Shown: one piece after another, positions 22,057 through 30,608 of the stretch | How the letters are laid out: each line of letters opens with the position of its first letter | How positions within the stretch are numbered: the stretch's first letter is position 1 | Source of the DNA: DASPUH01 sp035622975 | Lineage (GTDB): Bacteria > Chloroflexota > Limnocylindria > Limnocylindrales > CSP1-4 | Reading direction: 5' to 3' | DNA length: 37,453 bases | Assembly (NCBI GenBank): GCA_035622975.1 | Contig: DASPUH010000157.1 | Location: 1-37,453, forward strand | The notes under the pieces: generated by a model | What the model saw: only the letters and a program-made list of their open reading frames with translations | What the model was told of the DNA's origin: nothing | Databases searched by the model: none | Program-made: the position numbers and the translations under genes

Positions 22057-23655
22057 TCAGAGCCGGCGCCAGCGGCGGCCATCGCGTTCCAGCAGCCGGT
22101 CGGCGGCGCCCGGCCCCCAGGTGCCGGCCTCGTACATCGCCAGGTCGGCGCTCTCACCGCGCTTGTCCCACGCCGCCCACTGCTGGTCGAGCGGGGTCAC
22201 GATGGCCCACGCCGCCTCCACCTCGTCGGCGCGGGTGAACAGCGAGGCGTCGCCCGTCAGGGCGTCGAGCAGCAGCGTCTCGTACGCCTCCGGGGCCTCG
22301 GTGGCGAACGAAGAGCCGTAGGTGAAGTCCATGTTGACGCTGCGCACGTCCAGGCCGAGCTCGGGCACCTTGGCCGCGAAGCGCAGCATGATGCCCTCAT
22401 CGGGCTGGATGCGGAGGGCCAGGAGGTTCGGTTCGGGTTCGGTGGTCGCTTCGCGGAAGAGCATCAGCGGCGGCCGCTTGAACTGCACGGAGATCTCGGT
22501 CGCGCGCTTGGGCAGGCGCTTGCCGGTGCGCACGTAGAACGGCACGTCGGCCCAGCGCCAGTTCTGGATCTCCAGCTTCAGGGCCACGTACGTCTCGGTC
22601 GTCGAGGTCGGCGCCACCTCCGGCTCGTCACGGTAGGCCGGGACGTGGACGCCGCCCACCCACCCGGCGGCGTACTGCCCGCGTACGACGTCGCGACGGA
22701 TACGTTCCGCGTCCCACGCCGGATCGATCGCCCGCAGGACACGCAGCTTCTCGTCGCGCAGCGCGTCGGCCTCGAAGGCGATGGGCGGCTCCATGGCCAC
22801 CAGGCTGGTCAGCTGCAGGAGGTGGTTCTGCAGGATGTCGCGCGTCGCGCCGGCCTCCTCGTAGAACTGGCCGCGGCCCTCCATGCCCAGGTCCTCCGCC
22901 ACGGTGATCTGCACGTGATCCACGTAGCGGCGGTTCCACACCGGCTCGAAGATGCCGTTGCCGAAGCGGAAGACCATCAGGTTGCGGACGGTCTCCTTGC
23001 CCAGGTAGTGGTCGATGCGGTAGACCTGCCCCTCGTCGAAGACGTGGGTGACCTCCCGGTTGAGGGCCCGCGCGGAGGCCAGGTCACGCCCGAAGGGCTT
23101 CTCGATGATGATGCGGACCCAGCTCGCGCGGGCCGGCCGAGCCAGGCCGGCGCGACCCAGGTTGGCGATGATGTCGCTGTAGGCGCTGGGGTGGGCGGCG
23201 ACGTAGAAGAGGCGGTTGCCGCGCGTGCCGCGCTCGGCGTCGAGCGCCTCCAGGCGGGCCTCCAACGCCTTGTAGGCCGCCAGGTCGGTGAAGTCGCCGG
23301 ACTGGTAGAAGATGCCGGTGGCGAAGTCGTGCCACAGGGCCTGCTCGACGGGCACGCGTGAGAACTCGGTCACCGCTTCGGCCATCTCGGTCCGGTAGGC
23401 GTCGTCGCTGTAGGGCCGCCGGGCGAAGCTGACGATCGTCTGTTCGGCGGGCAGCAGGCCGGCCCGGGTCAGGTTGTAGAGGGCCGGCAGGATCTTGCGA
23501 TGCGACAGGTCGCCGGTGCCGCCGAAGATGATGATGGCACAGGGGTCGGGCACCTTCTCCAGTCGCAGGCCGGCCCGCAGGGCGTTGGCCGTTCGGCCCG
23601 CCGCCCGACCCGTTGCGGCACGACCGGCCCGGGCCGGCCCGGCGGTCGCGGTCAC
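22057..23655 (-). CDS. zwf: Glucose-6-phosphate 1-dehydrogenase
   Basis: 532 residues. It oxidises glucose-6-phosphate to 6-phosphogluconolactone with NADP. The dinucleotide motif is AIIIFGGTGDLSHRKILPAL and the conserved active-site motif is VYRIDHYLGKETVRNLMVFR. RIIIEKPFGRDL, DVPFYVRTGKRLPKR and YETLLLDALTGDASLFTRAD complete it. The GTG at 23655 overlaps the pgi stop (GTGA) and adds about 40 Ala/Arg/Gly-rich residues before the first strand. A later start is possible, but no SD marks one. It is the centre of the tkt-pgi-zwf-opcA-pgl operon. Confidence 0.96.
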   Translation of the reverse strand: MTATAGPARAGRAATGRAAGRTANALRAGLRLEKVPDPCAIIIFGGTGDLSHRKILPALYNLTRAGLLPAEQTIVSFARRPYSDDAYRTEMAEAVTEFSRVPVEQALWHDFATGIFYQSGDFTDLAAYKALEARLEALDAERGTRGNRLFYVAAHPSAYSDIIANLGRAGLARPARASWVRIIIEKPFGRDLASARALNREVTHVFDEGQVYRIDHYLGKETVRNLMVFRFGNGIFEPVWNRRYVDHVQITVAEDLGMEGRGQFYEEAGATRDILQNHLLQLTSLVAMEPPIAFEADALRDEKLRVLRAIDPAWDAERIRRDVVRGQYAAGWVGGVHVPAYRDEPEVAPTSTTETYVALKLEIQNWRWADVPFYVRTGKRLPKRATEISVQFKRPPLMLFREATTEPEPNLLALRIQPDEGIMLRFAAKVPELGLDVRSVNMDFTYGSSFATEAPEAYETLLLDALTGDASLFTRADEVEAAWAIVTPLDQQWAAWDKRGESADLAMYEAGTWGPGAADRLLERDGRRWRRL

Positions 23656-25403
23656 GCGGCGAAGGCTGCGGCGACGAGGCCGGCCAAAGCCTCCAGCCCG
23701 GCATCCGGGTCGGCCCCCAGGTGGATCCGCAGGACGGGCAGCTCGTGGGCCACGAGGGCCCCCAGATCGCCCGCTGCCTGGGCCGCGATGAGCGTGCCGA
23801 AGCTCTCCCGGGCCCCGGGGATGGCCACATCGTCGGGGTGGTCGGCGGTCAGCTGGAGGAAGCAGCCCGTGGGCGGCCCACCCTTGTGGAGCTGGCCCGT
23901 CGAGTGCAGGAAGCGCGGGCCGTAGCCCACCGTCGTGGCCCGCCGGGTTCGGTCCCGCAGCGCCAGCCGGATCACCGCCAGCGCCCGGTCGCGAGCCGGG
24001 GTCGGGGCGATGAAGGCCTGCAGGGCGTGGTACCCCCGCGGAGCCACCCGGGCGAGGTGCTGGCGCAGGACATCGGCCGCCATGGCCCCGGCCCCGGGCT
24101 GCAGGACGCCGTCGCCGGACAGGGCCAGCGTCCCTGCGGTCGCCAGCGACCGGCCGGCGTCGGGGAGGGCGCCCTCCCGCCGGTACGCGTCCAGCAGGCG
24201 GGCCGTGTTGCGCTTGGACTCAGTGACGTTGGGTTCATCGAACGGGTCCACGCCGAGCACCGCGCCGGCGATCGCCGTGGCGAACTCCCAGCGGAAGAAC
24301 TCGGCGCCGAGACCGCCCGGCATCGCCACGTCGATGACGGGGTGGCCGGCCGCCGCGAGGGCCGCCAGGACGGCATCCGTGCTCGACCGCCACGCCGCAT
24401 CGCCGCGTCCGCCCGGACGCGCCAGGCGCACGAAGACCCGGTCGTCGGCGTACACCCCGGGCGCCCCCAGCGGCTCGTCGACGATCGGCACGAGGCCCGT
24501 GCCCTGCTTGCCGGTGCTCTCGGCGATGAGCTGCTCCACCCACGCGCCGAACGGCGCGACCGCCGGCTCCACGACGAACGTCACCTTGTCGCGCCCGAGT
24601 CGGCCGAGGGCGCCCAGGACCGCGCCCAGGGCAAGCCCGGGATTGTCGGCGCCGGGCAGGCGGCAGGCCTCGGCCATCGCCTGCGCTTCGTCGAGCAGCG
24701 GCTCCAGCACGACGCCCTGGAGGGCAGCCGGGGCCAGGCCCACGTATGTCAGGGCGCTGTAGCGCCCGCCCACATCGGGCGGATTGAGAAGGACCGTGCG
24801 GTACGCCTCGCGATGGGCGAACTGCTCCAGGCTGTGCCCCGGGTCGGTGACGATCGCGAAGTGCTCGCCGGCCGCATCGCGGGGGAACCGCCCGTAGCGC
24901 TCCGTCTCGAGCTCCCAGAAGTAGGCCTCGAAGCTAGCCGACTCGACCGTCGTACCGGACTTGCTGGCGATCACGTACAGCGTGGTGCCGGGGTCGCCGG
25001 CCGCGGTGGCGGCGCGCACGGCGGCCGGGTCGGTGGAATCCAGGACCTCGACCGTGATGCCGTCAGGGGCGGGCGGCCAGACCCGCGCGATGACCCACGG
25101 CGCGAGCGAGCTGCCGCCCATGCCGCATACGAGGGCCCGCCGGCAGCCCTCCGCGCGCAGGCCGTCCGCGAGACCGACCAGCTCGGGGATCCGGTCGCTG
25201 AAGTCGAGGGGCAGGTCCAGCCAGCCCAGCCGTTGGCCGATCGTCGCCTGGACGGCCGGGTCGGTCGACCAGAGCGACGCGTCGCGGTCCCAGATGCGGC
25301 GTGCCCATCCCTCCGCGACCGCCCGCCGCGTGACCGCCGCCACGGCGGCCGTCGCTGTGGCGTCCAGGCCGCGCACGTGCAAGGGCTGAGGTGCATCAGG
25401 CAT
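23652..25403 (-). CDS. pgi: Glucose-6-phosphate isomerase of the transaldolase-fusion type, without the transaldolase half
   Basis: 583 residues. The sugar isomerase fold is shown by ALVCGMGGSSLAPWVIARVW, TTLYVIASKSGTTVESASFE, VGGRYSALTYVGLAPAAL and NPFD-like VDPFDEPNVTESKRNTARLL. It ends with FLHSTGQLHKGGPPTGCFLQ. The N-terminal WARRIWDRDASLWSTDP resembles the linker that follows transaldolase in bifunctional transaldolase/phosphoglucose isomerase proteins, but no transaldolase is upstream: tkt ends within the first codons of this gene. ATG 25403 overlaps the tkt stop by 8 bases, so the two are coupled. It feeds fructose-6-phosphate back to glucose-6-phosphate for Zwf. Confidence 0.88.
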   Translation of the reverse strand: MPDAPQPLHVRGLDATATAAVAAVTRRAVAEGWARRIWDRDASLWSTDPAVQATIGQRLGWLDLPLDFSDRIPELVGLADGLRAEGCRRALVCGMGGSSLAPWVIARVWPPAPDGITVEVLDSTDPAAVRAATAAGDPGTTLYVIASKSGTTVESASFEAYFWELETERYGRFPRDAAGEHFAIVTDPGHSLEQFAHREAYRTVLLNPPDVGGRYSALTYVGLAPAALQGVVLEPLLDEAQAMAEACRLPGADNPGLALGAVLGALGRLGRDKVTFVVEPAVAPFGAWVEQLIAESTGKQGTGLVPIVDEPLGAPGVYADDRVFVRLARPGGRGDAAWRSSTDAVLAALAAAGHPVIDVAMPGGLGAEFFRWEFATAIAGAVLGVDPFDEPNVTESKRNTARLLDAYRREGALPDAGRSLATAGTLALSGDGVLQPGAGAMAADVLRQHLARVAPRGYHALQAFIAPTPARDRALAVIRLALRDRTRRATTVGYGPRFLHSTGQLHKGGPPTGCFLQLTADHPDDVAIPGARESFGTLIAAQAAGDLGALVAHELPVLRIHLGADPDAGLEALAGLVAAAFAA

Positions 25404-27492
25404 GGGCTCCTCCTGCCGCGCCGGGCGGCTCCACGTGGGCGGGCGGCGCGGCCGGCACCACCCCCCGGGTCGTCCCCGCGAGCACTCCCCGGGCGACCTC
25501 CACGACATGCGGGACCGTGAAGCCCAGGTGCTCGAAGATGGCAGCCGCAGGGGCCGAGGCGCCGAAACGCTCGAGCCCGATCATGGCGCCGTCGAAGCCC
25601 ACCCAGCGATCCCAGCCGAGGGTGGTGCCGGCCTCGATGCTCACGCGGGCTCGCACGGCAGCGGGCAGCACCGCCTCGCGGTACGCCGCCGGCTGCTCGG
25701 CGAAGCGTTCCCAGCAGGGCAGGGACACGACCCGCGCGGCGATGCCATCGGCCCGCAGGCTCGCCCGCGCACCCATGGCGAGCTGGAGCTCGGAGCCGGT
25801 GGCCAGCAAGATGATGGCCGGCGCCACGACCGCGCCGGACCCGTCGTTCGCTTCGGCGAGGATGTAGCCGCCGCGCTCCACGCCCTCGGTCGCCAGGTCG
25901 GCCGTGCCGGCCAGGACGGGCAGCTTCTGGCGGGTGAGGGAGAGGGCCACCGGGCCGCCGGTGAGGCGCACGGCCAGGCGCCATGCCGCGATCGCCTCGT
26001 TGGGGTCACCCGGTCGCACGAAGTACAGGCGCGGCATGGCCCGCAGCGCGGCGTAGTGTTCCACTGGCTGGTGCGTCGGCCCGTCCTCGCCGAGGCCGAC
26101 CGAGTCGTGGGTCCAGACATAGATGACGTGGAGCGCGCTCAGGGCCGCGAGGCGGACGCTGCCCCGCATGTAGTCGCTGAAGTTGAGGAACGTGCCCGCA
26201 TAGGGCAGGAACCCCCCGTGCAGCGCCAAACCGTTCACCACGCCACCCATGGCGTGCTCGCGCACGCCGAAGCGGAGGTTGCGGCCGGGCTGGCCGGCCT
26301 CGAAATCGAGCGCTCCCTTGACGTCGGTGAGGTTGCTCTCGGAGAGGTCGGCGGCCCCGCCGAAGAGCTCGGGCAAACGCGGCGCGAGGGCCTGGATCGC
26401 TTCCTGCGAGGCCTGGCGCGTGGCGCGGTCGTCACCGGGGCCGTAGGTCGGCAGGTCGTCGCCCCAGCCGGCCGGCAGGTCGGCCGCGAGTCGGCGGCGC
26501 AACTCGTTGGCTTCGGCGGGATAGGCCACGGCGTAGGCCTCCAGGCGCTCCTCCCAGCGCTCGACCAGGCGCACGCCGGCGGGGACCGCTTCGCGGAAGC
26601 GGCCGAGGGCGGCGGCCGGCACGTAGAACAGGCGGTCGGGGTCCCAGCCGTACGCTTCCTTGGTCAGGCGCACCTCGTCGGCGCCGAGCGGCGAGCCGTG
26701 CGCCTTCTGGGTGTCCTGCTTGTGGGGCGAGCCATAGCCGATGTGCGTGCGCACGGCGATCAGGCTGGGCCGTGGGTCGGCCCGCGCCACGTCCAGGGCG
26801 GCGCCGATGGCCGCCAGGTCGTTGCCGTCGGGGACCCGCTGGGTGTGCCAGTGGTAGGCGTCGAAGCGGGCGACGACATCCTCGTCCCAGGCCATCGAGG
26901 TGGGGCCGTCGAGCTGGATGTGGTTGTCGTCGTAGAGGAAGATGAGCTTGCCCAGCCGCAGGTGACCCGCCAGGCTGGCGGCCTCGGAGGCGATGCCCTC
27001 CTGCAGGTCGCCGTCGGAGCAGATGCCGTACGTCCGGTGGTCGACGATGGCGTGGTCCGGCCGGTTGAACTCGGCTGCCAGGCGCTGCTCGGCGATGGCC
27101 ATACCCACGGCGTTCGCGAAGCCCTGGCCGAGGGGTCCCGTCGTGGCCTCGACCCCCGGCGTGAGGCCGTGCTCGGGATGCCCCGGCGTCCGTGAGCCCC
27201 ACTGGCGGAAGTGGCTCAGCTCGTCGAGCGTCAGGTCGTAGCCGCTGAGGTGCAGCAGCGCGTACAGGAGCATGCTGGCGTGACCGGCCGACAGGACGAA
27301 GCGGTCCCGATCGGGCCATGACGGCCGCGTCGGGGCGTGGCGCAGGTAGCGGGTCCACAGCACGTAGGCCATCGGAGCCATGCCCATGGGCGCGCCGGGG
27401 TGGCCGCTGTTGGCCTGCTGCACGGCGTCCATCGCCAGCGTGCGGATCGTGTCGATCGCGAGCTCATCAAGGCTCTGCGTCGTCGTGCTCAC
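25396..27492 (-). CDS. tkt: Transketolase
   Basis: 698 residues from GTG 27492. TPP enzyme moving two-carbon units between sugar phosphates. N-terminal motifs are NSGHPGAPMGMAPMAYVLW, GHPEHGLTPGVEATTGPLGQ, and GICSDGDLQEGIASEAASLA (the TPP-binding G-D-G). The middle has RFGVREHAMGGVVNGLALHG and HDSVGLGEDGPTHQPVEH with catalytic residues. The C-terminus has RVVSLPCWERF. A minus-strand TATCAT ends 7 nt before this GTG and overlaps the alternative ATG at 27501, so GTG 27492 on a leaderless mRNA is preferred. A TTGGCT sits 16 nt upstream of the hexamer. First gene of the operon. Confidence 0.96.
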   Translation of the reverse strand: MSTTTQSLDELAIDTIRTLAMDAVQQANSGHPGAPMGMAPMAYVLWTRYLRHAPTRPSWPDRDRFVLSAGHASMLLYALLHLSGYDLTLDELSHFRQWGSRTPGHPEHGLTPGVEATTGPLGQGFANAVGMAIAEQRLAAEFNRPDHAIVDHRTYGICSDGDLQEGIASEAASLAGHLRLGKLIFLYDDNHIQLDGPTSMAWDEDVVARFDAYHWHTQRVPDGNDLAAIGAALDVARADPRPSLIAVRTHIGYGSPHKQDTQKAHGSPLGADEVRLTKEAYGWDPDRLFYVPAAALGRFREAVPAGVRLVERWEERLEAYAVAYPAEANELRRRLAADLPAGWGDDLPTYGPGDDRATRQASQEAIQALAPRLPELFGGAADLSESNLTDVKGALDFEAGQPGRNLRFGVREHAMGGVVNGLALHGGFLPYAGTFLNFSDYMRGSVRLAALSALHVIYVWTHDSVGLGEDGPTHQPVEHYAALRAMPRLYFVRPGDPNEAIAAWRLAVRLTGGPVALSLTRQKLPVLAGTADLATEGVERGGYILAEANDGSGAVVAPAIILLATGSELQLAMGARASLRADGIAARVVSLPCWERFAEQPAAYREAVLPAAVRARVSIEAGTTLGWDRWVGFDGAMIGLERFGASAPAAAIFEHLGFTVPHVVEVARGVLAGTTRGVVPAAPPAHVEPPGAAGGAHA

Positions 27493-27499
27493 GGCTGCC

Positions 27500-27505
27500 A
27501 TGATA
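27500..27505 (-). promoter_or_regulatory. Promoter -10 (TATCAT) of the pentose phosphate operon
   Basis: TATCAT on the minus strand ends 7 nt before GTG 27492 and is preceded by TTGGCT at 27522-27527 with a 16-nt spacer. It is the best -35/-10 pair among the leaderless candidates. It overlaps a GATATC palindrome shared with the divergent psuK-like gene, so the two promoters may interfere. Confidence 0.55.
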
Positions 27506-27516
27506 TCCGCCGACCC

Positions 27517-28488
27517 GTGCCAGCCAATCCCCGCTCCCCAGCGTCCCGCGCCCGCTCTCCACAGCGGCGTCGGCCGCACGTCGTCGTGCTGGGCGACCTC
27601 ATCCTGGACATCGCGGCGCAGCTCGCGCGGCCGGTCGTCGAGGGCTCGGACACACCGGGCGTGATCCGCTTCCGGCAGGGCGGTTCGGCGGCCAACACGG
27701 CGCGCCGCCTGGCCCGCCTGGGCGTGCGCACCACGTTCATCGGCGCGGTGGGGCGTGACCGGTGGGCCGGGCCCTTGACCGACGCCCTGCGTGGCGACGG
27801 GGTCCGCGTGCGGGTGACCCGGGTGGCGGGGCCCACGGCCCGGCTGGTGGCCCTCGTCGCGCCCGATGGCGAGCGCTCGTTCGTCACCGACCGCGCCGCC
27901 GCAGACGGCCTCACGGCGGCGACCGTCAAGCCTGCATGGCTGCGCGGTGCCGACGTCCTGCACGTGCCGGCCTACTCCCTCATGGCCGGTCCGGTTGCCG
28001 AGGCCGTCGAGCGGGCCGCCGCGCTGGCGCGAGGGGAAGGAGCGCGGCTGTCGATCGACCTGGCGTCCGCAGCGCCGCTGCTCGCTGCGGGGAGGGACAC
28101 GATGGTCCGGCGCATCGGCCGCCTGGCGCCGGATCTGCTCCTCGGCAATCTGGACGAGGTGGAGGCGCTGACCGGCTCGCGCGACGGCGAGGCACTCCTG
28201 GCGCTGGCGCCGGTGGTGGTCATCAAGACCGGTCGGGCAGGCTGCAGGCTCATGACGCGGGACGCACCGGCGGCACCTGGCCTGCGCCTGGCCGAGCCGG
28301 TGCGGGAGCGCTCCACCGCGGACACCACCGGGGCCGGTGACGCATTCGATGCGGGCTTCCTGGCCGTGTGGGCCGGGCTCGGACCGGCGGTCCGATCCGC
28401 CGAGCGGTCGCTCGTGCGCGCGGCCCGGGCCGGTCACCGGGCGGCGCGGGCCCTGCTCGCGGAGCCGCGGAGCGAGCTGCGCCTCTAG
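27517..28488 (+). CDS. PfkB-family carbohydrate kinase, probably pseudouridine kinase
   Basis: 323 residues from GTG 27517, the only standard start near the family N-terminus. HVVVLGDLILDIAAQL opens the ribokinase fold and FRQGGSAANTARRLARLG is the substrate-binding glycine motif. ERSTADTTGAGDAFDAGFLA is PfkB signature 2 with the catalytic Asp and anion hole. The N-terminal 20 residues are Arg/Ser/Pro-rich and probably disordered. PfkB kinases act on many sugars and nucleosides. The nearby psuG makes pseudouridine kinase the likely role, since PsuK produces the substrate PsuG cleaves; this is inference. It is divergent from tkt. Its TAG stop shares CTAG with the stop of the convergent peptidase. 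Confidence 0.85.
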   Translation: MPANPRSPASRARSPQRRRPHVVVLGDLILDIAAQLARPVVEGSDTPGVIRFRQGGSAANTARRLARLGVRTTFIGAVGRDRWAGPLTDALRGDGVRVRVTRVAGPTARLVALVAPDGERSFVTDRAAADGLTAATVKPAWLRGADVLHVPAYSLMAGPVAEAVERAAALARGEGARLSIDLASAAPLLAAGRDTMVRRIGRLAPDLLLGNLDEVEALTGSRDGEALLALAPVVVIKTGRAGCRLMTRDAPAAPGLRLAEPVRERSTADTTGAGDAFDAGFLAVWAGLGPAVRSAERSLVRAARAGHRAARALLAEPRSELRL

Positions 28489-30554
28489 GTCGGCGGCTCC
28501 GTCCGCGTCGGCATGTGGCGCTGGAACCAGGCCAGCATCCGCTGGTGCCGGTCGATCCGTCGGTCGGGCCGGCCGGCCGCCGAGAAGACGTGCCAGCTCT
28601 CCGGGTAGAGCACCAGCTCGACCTCGCGGCCGAGCGCCTTGAGGGCGATGTACAGCGCCTGGTTGTCGGCCACCGGGCAGTTCAGGTCCGCCTCGCCCTG
28701 GAGCAGCAGCAGCGGGGCCCGGATGGCGGCCACGTGGCGCAGTGGCGACTGGGCCCAGAGGCGGGCGACGCCGGCCTCGTCAAGCGGGTCGCCCAAGCCC
28801 GCCCGCCGGTCGTAGTCGGGTCCGTCGTAGGAGGCCGACCAGGCCACGACCTGATCGGTGACGCCACCATCGCTCACCGCGGCCGACCATCGGTCGGGAT
28901 GTGCCCCGACGAGCCAGTTCACGAGGAAGCCGCCGTAGGAGAGGCCGAGCAGGCCGACCCGCCGTGGGTCGACCGACCGCTCGGCCACGAGCGCATCGAC
29001 CACGGCCAGCACGTCCTCGGCGTCCGGCCCGCCCCAGTGGCCAAGGTGGGGCTGGACCCACGCGGCCCCGTACCCTGCCGAGCCGCGGATGTTGGGCAGC
29101 GCCACGCGGTAGCCCGCCGAGCAGAGGATCTGGACCTCCAGGGACGGGGCGGGGGCCCAGCCGCCGAGCGGCCCACCGTGGAGGTCCACGACCAGCGGCA
29201 GCATCGCGTTTACGGTCCCGGGCGGCGACGCGATCCACGTCTCGATAGGCCCGCCCGGTCCCGGGATCCACCGGTCGGCCATCGCCGGCTGCTCCAGCCG
29301 ACGCTGCCACGCCGAGCCCAGCCGCGTGACCCGCCGCGCGGTCCCGCCCTGTACCTCAGCCAGCTCCAGGGCCGAACCGCCGTCGGTGGCCAGCAGCGCC
29401 ACCCGGCCACCCGCCGCGGCCAGCGCCCGCGTCGTCCGGTCGCCGCCGACGAGCGGCCGCAGTGCACCCACGGGTCGGCCGGTCGCCGGGTCATAGGGGA
29501 AGGCGACCGGGTGCGAGCGGCCGCGCTCCGTCACCACAGCCACGACGGCCGGTGGATCCGCCGCCCAGCACGGTCCCGTCTGCTGCGCGACCGACCAGCC
29601 GTGGAGGTCGCTGTCGGTCCAGTCGCCGATGGGCCGGTCCAGGTCGGGTGCCAGCGCCACAGGGTGCGAGCCGCCCCGGGGGCCTGCGGGGGCCAGGAAC
29701 AGGGCCGTCGGCGCCCAGTCGGGGGCGCCCGCCACGTCGGTGCCGGTCAGCGCCAGCCAGCGCCCGTCGGGTGACACGGCGACCGCGTCCACCAGGCCAG
29801 GCAGGGCTGCCACCTCTTGCGGCTCGGCCGGCCCCGCGGCGCCCGGCTCGGCCGGCACACGCCAGACGCGGGGCCGTGAATAGAGGTCGCGGTCCGGCCC
29901 GCGGTCGGCGCAGAAGACGAGTGACCGTCCGTCGGCATCCCAAGCGGGCGAGGTCACATCGAAGTCACCAGCCGTGAGGGCCGTGGCGCGGGCCCCTCGT
30001 CGCACCGGGATCACGCCCAGGTGGGTGCGGTAGTCCAGGTGGCCGGTCTCGTCCATCTGCCATCCGGCGCTCGTGATGCGCCGCGCGGTGGGTGTTTTGC
30101 CATCGCTCCGCGCGCCCACGAGGAAGCGGGGCGGACCCTGCCAGCCCCAGAAGGCGATGCGCCGGCCATCGGGCGCCCAGGCGAAGCCGCTGACCCCGTG
30201 CGGCGCACGCGTGAGCTGCCAGGCTTCACCGCGAACCAGCGGCAGGATCCATACCTGAGCTTGCGCTTCGTGGCCGGCCCTGGGAGCAGGCGGCTCCGCG
30301 AGGTACGCCAGGTACCGCCCGTCCGGAGCGAACCGCGGCTGGGCGGCACCCTCGCCGCGCCGGCGCACGACGCGCGTGCGGCCCCGACCGGTCATCGGCA
30401 CCAGCAGGAGGTCCCGCTCGTACCCGACGCCGCGTACGCGCCGGCGTGCCAGTACGGCGAGCGTGCCGTCCGGGTGGAGGTCCAGCTCGTCGAGCACGAC
30501 CTGCCGTCGCACCACGGCGGGCGTGACGGGCGGCAGATCGGACGGGGCAGCCAT
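28485..30554 (-). CDS. S9-family prolyl oligopeptidase/acylaminoacyl peptidase
   Basis: 689 residues. The N-terminal about 420 residues form a beta-propeller of WD/PD40-like repeats (FAPDGRYLAYLAEPP, FAWAPDGRRIAFWGW, SPAWDADGRSLVFCADRG, VAVSPDGRWLALTG). The C-terminal hydrolase domain has the nucleophile in GLLGLSYGGFLVNWL (G-x-S-x-G-G), Asp in LLLQGEADLNCPVADN and His in YPESWHVFSAAG, so the triad is complete. There is no signal peptide, so it is a cytoplasmic peptidase trimming short peptides. ATG 30554 is 7 nt after a minus-strand TAGGCT, so it is probably leaderless. It lies between, and opposite to, the two pseudouridine genes. Confidence 0.92.
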   Translation of the reverse strand: MAAPSDLPPVTPAVVRRQVVLDELDLHPDGTLAVLARRRVRGVGYERDLLLVPMTGRGRTRVVRRRGEGAAQPRFAPDGRYLAYLAEPPAPRAGHEAQAQVWILPLVRGEAWQLTRAPHGVSGFAWAPDGRRIAFWGWQGPPRFLVGARSDGKTPTARRITSAGWQMDETGHLDYRTHLGVIPVRRGARATALTAGDFDVTSPAWDADGRSLVFCADRGPDRDLYSRPRVWRVPAEPGAAGPAEPQEVAALPGLVDAVAVSPDGRWLALTGTDVAGAPDWAPTALFLAPAGPRGGSHPVALAPDLDRPIGDWTDSDLHGWSVAQQTGPCWAADPPAVVAVVTERGRSHPVAFPYDPATGRPVGALRPLVGGDRTTRALAAAGGRVALLATDGGSALELAEVQGGTARRVTRLGSAWQRRLEQPAMADRWIPGPGGPIETWIASPPGTVNAMLPLVVDLHGGPLGGWAPAPSLEVQILCSAGYRVALPNIRGSAGYGAAWVQPHLGHWGGPDAEDVLAVVDALVAERSVDPRRVGLLGLSYGGFLVNWLVGAHPDRWSAAVSDGGVTDQVVAWSASYDGPDYDRRAGLGDPLDEAGVARLWAQSPLRHVAAIRAPLLLLQGEADLNCPVADNQALYIALKALGREVELVLYPESWHVFSAAGRPDRRIDRHQRMLAWFQRHMPTRTEPPT

Positions 30555-30561
30555 GGCCGCG

Positions 30562-30567
30562 AGCCTA
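30562..30567 (-). promoter_or_regulatory. Putative leaderless -10 (TAGGCT) for the S9 peptidase
   Basis: Minus-strand TAGGCT ends 7 nt before ATG 30554. It pairs divergently with TACCCT at 30597; the two hexamers are 29 bp apart. Confidence 0.48.
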
Positions 30568-30596
30568 CCGCACGGCGCGCCCGCCCGGACCGCGCG

Positions 30597-30602
30597 TACC
30601 CT
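30597..30602 (+). promoter_or_regulatory. Putative leaderless -10 (TACCCT) for psuG
   Basis: TACCCT ends exactly 6 nt before ATG 30609. No SD is present. It fixes the psuG start at 30609 rather than further upstream in the long open frame. Confidence 0.5.
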
Positions 30603-30608
30603 ACCGGC

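Noticed and set aside
27493..28437. N-terminal extension of the transketolase frame
   Set aside because: The extra 300 residues are antisense to the PfkB kinase; family N-terminus and the TATCAT hexamer place the start at 27492.
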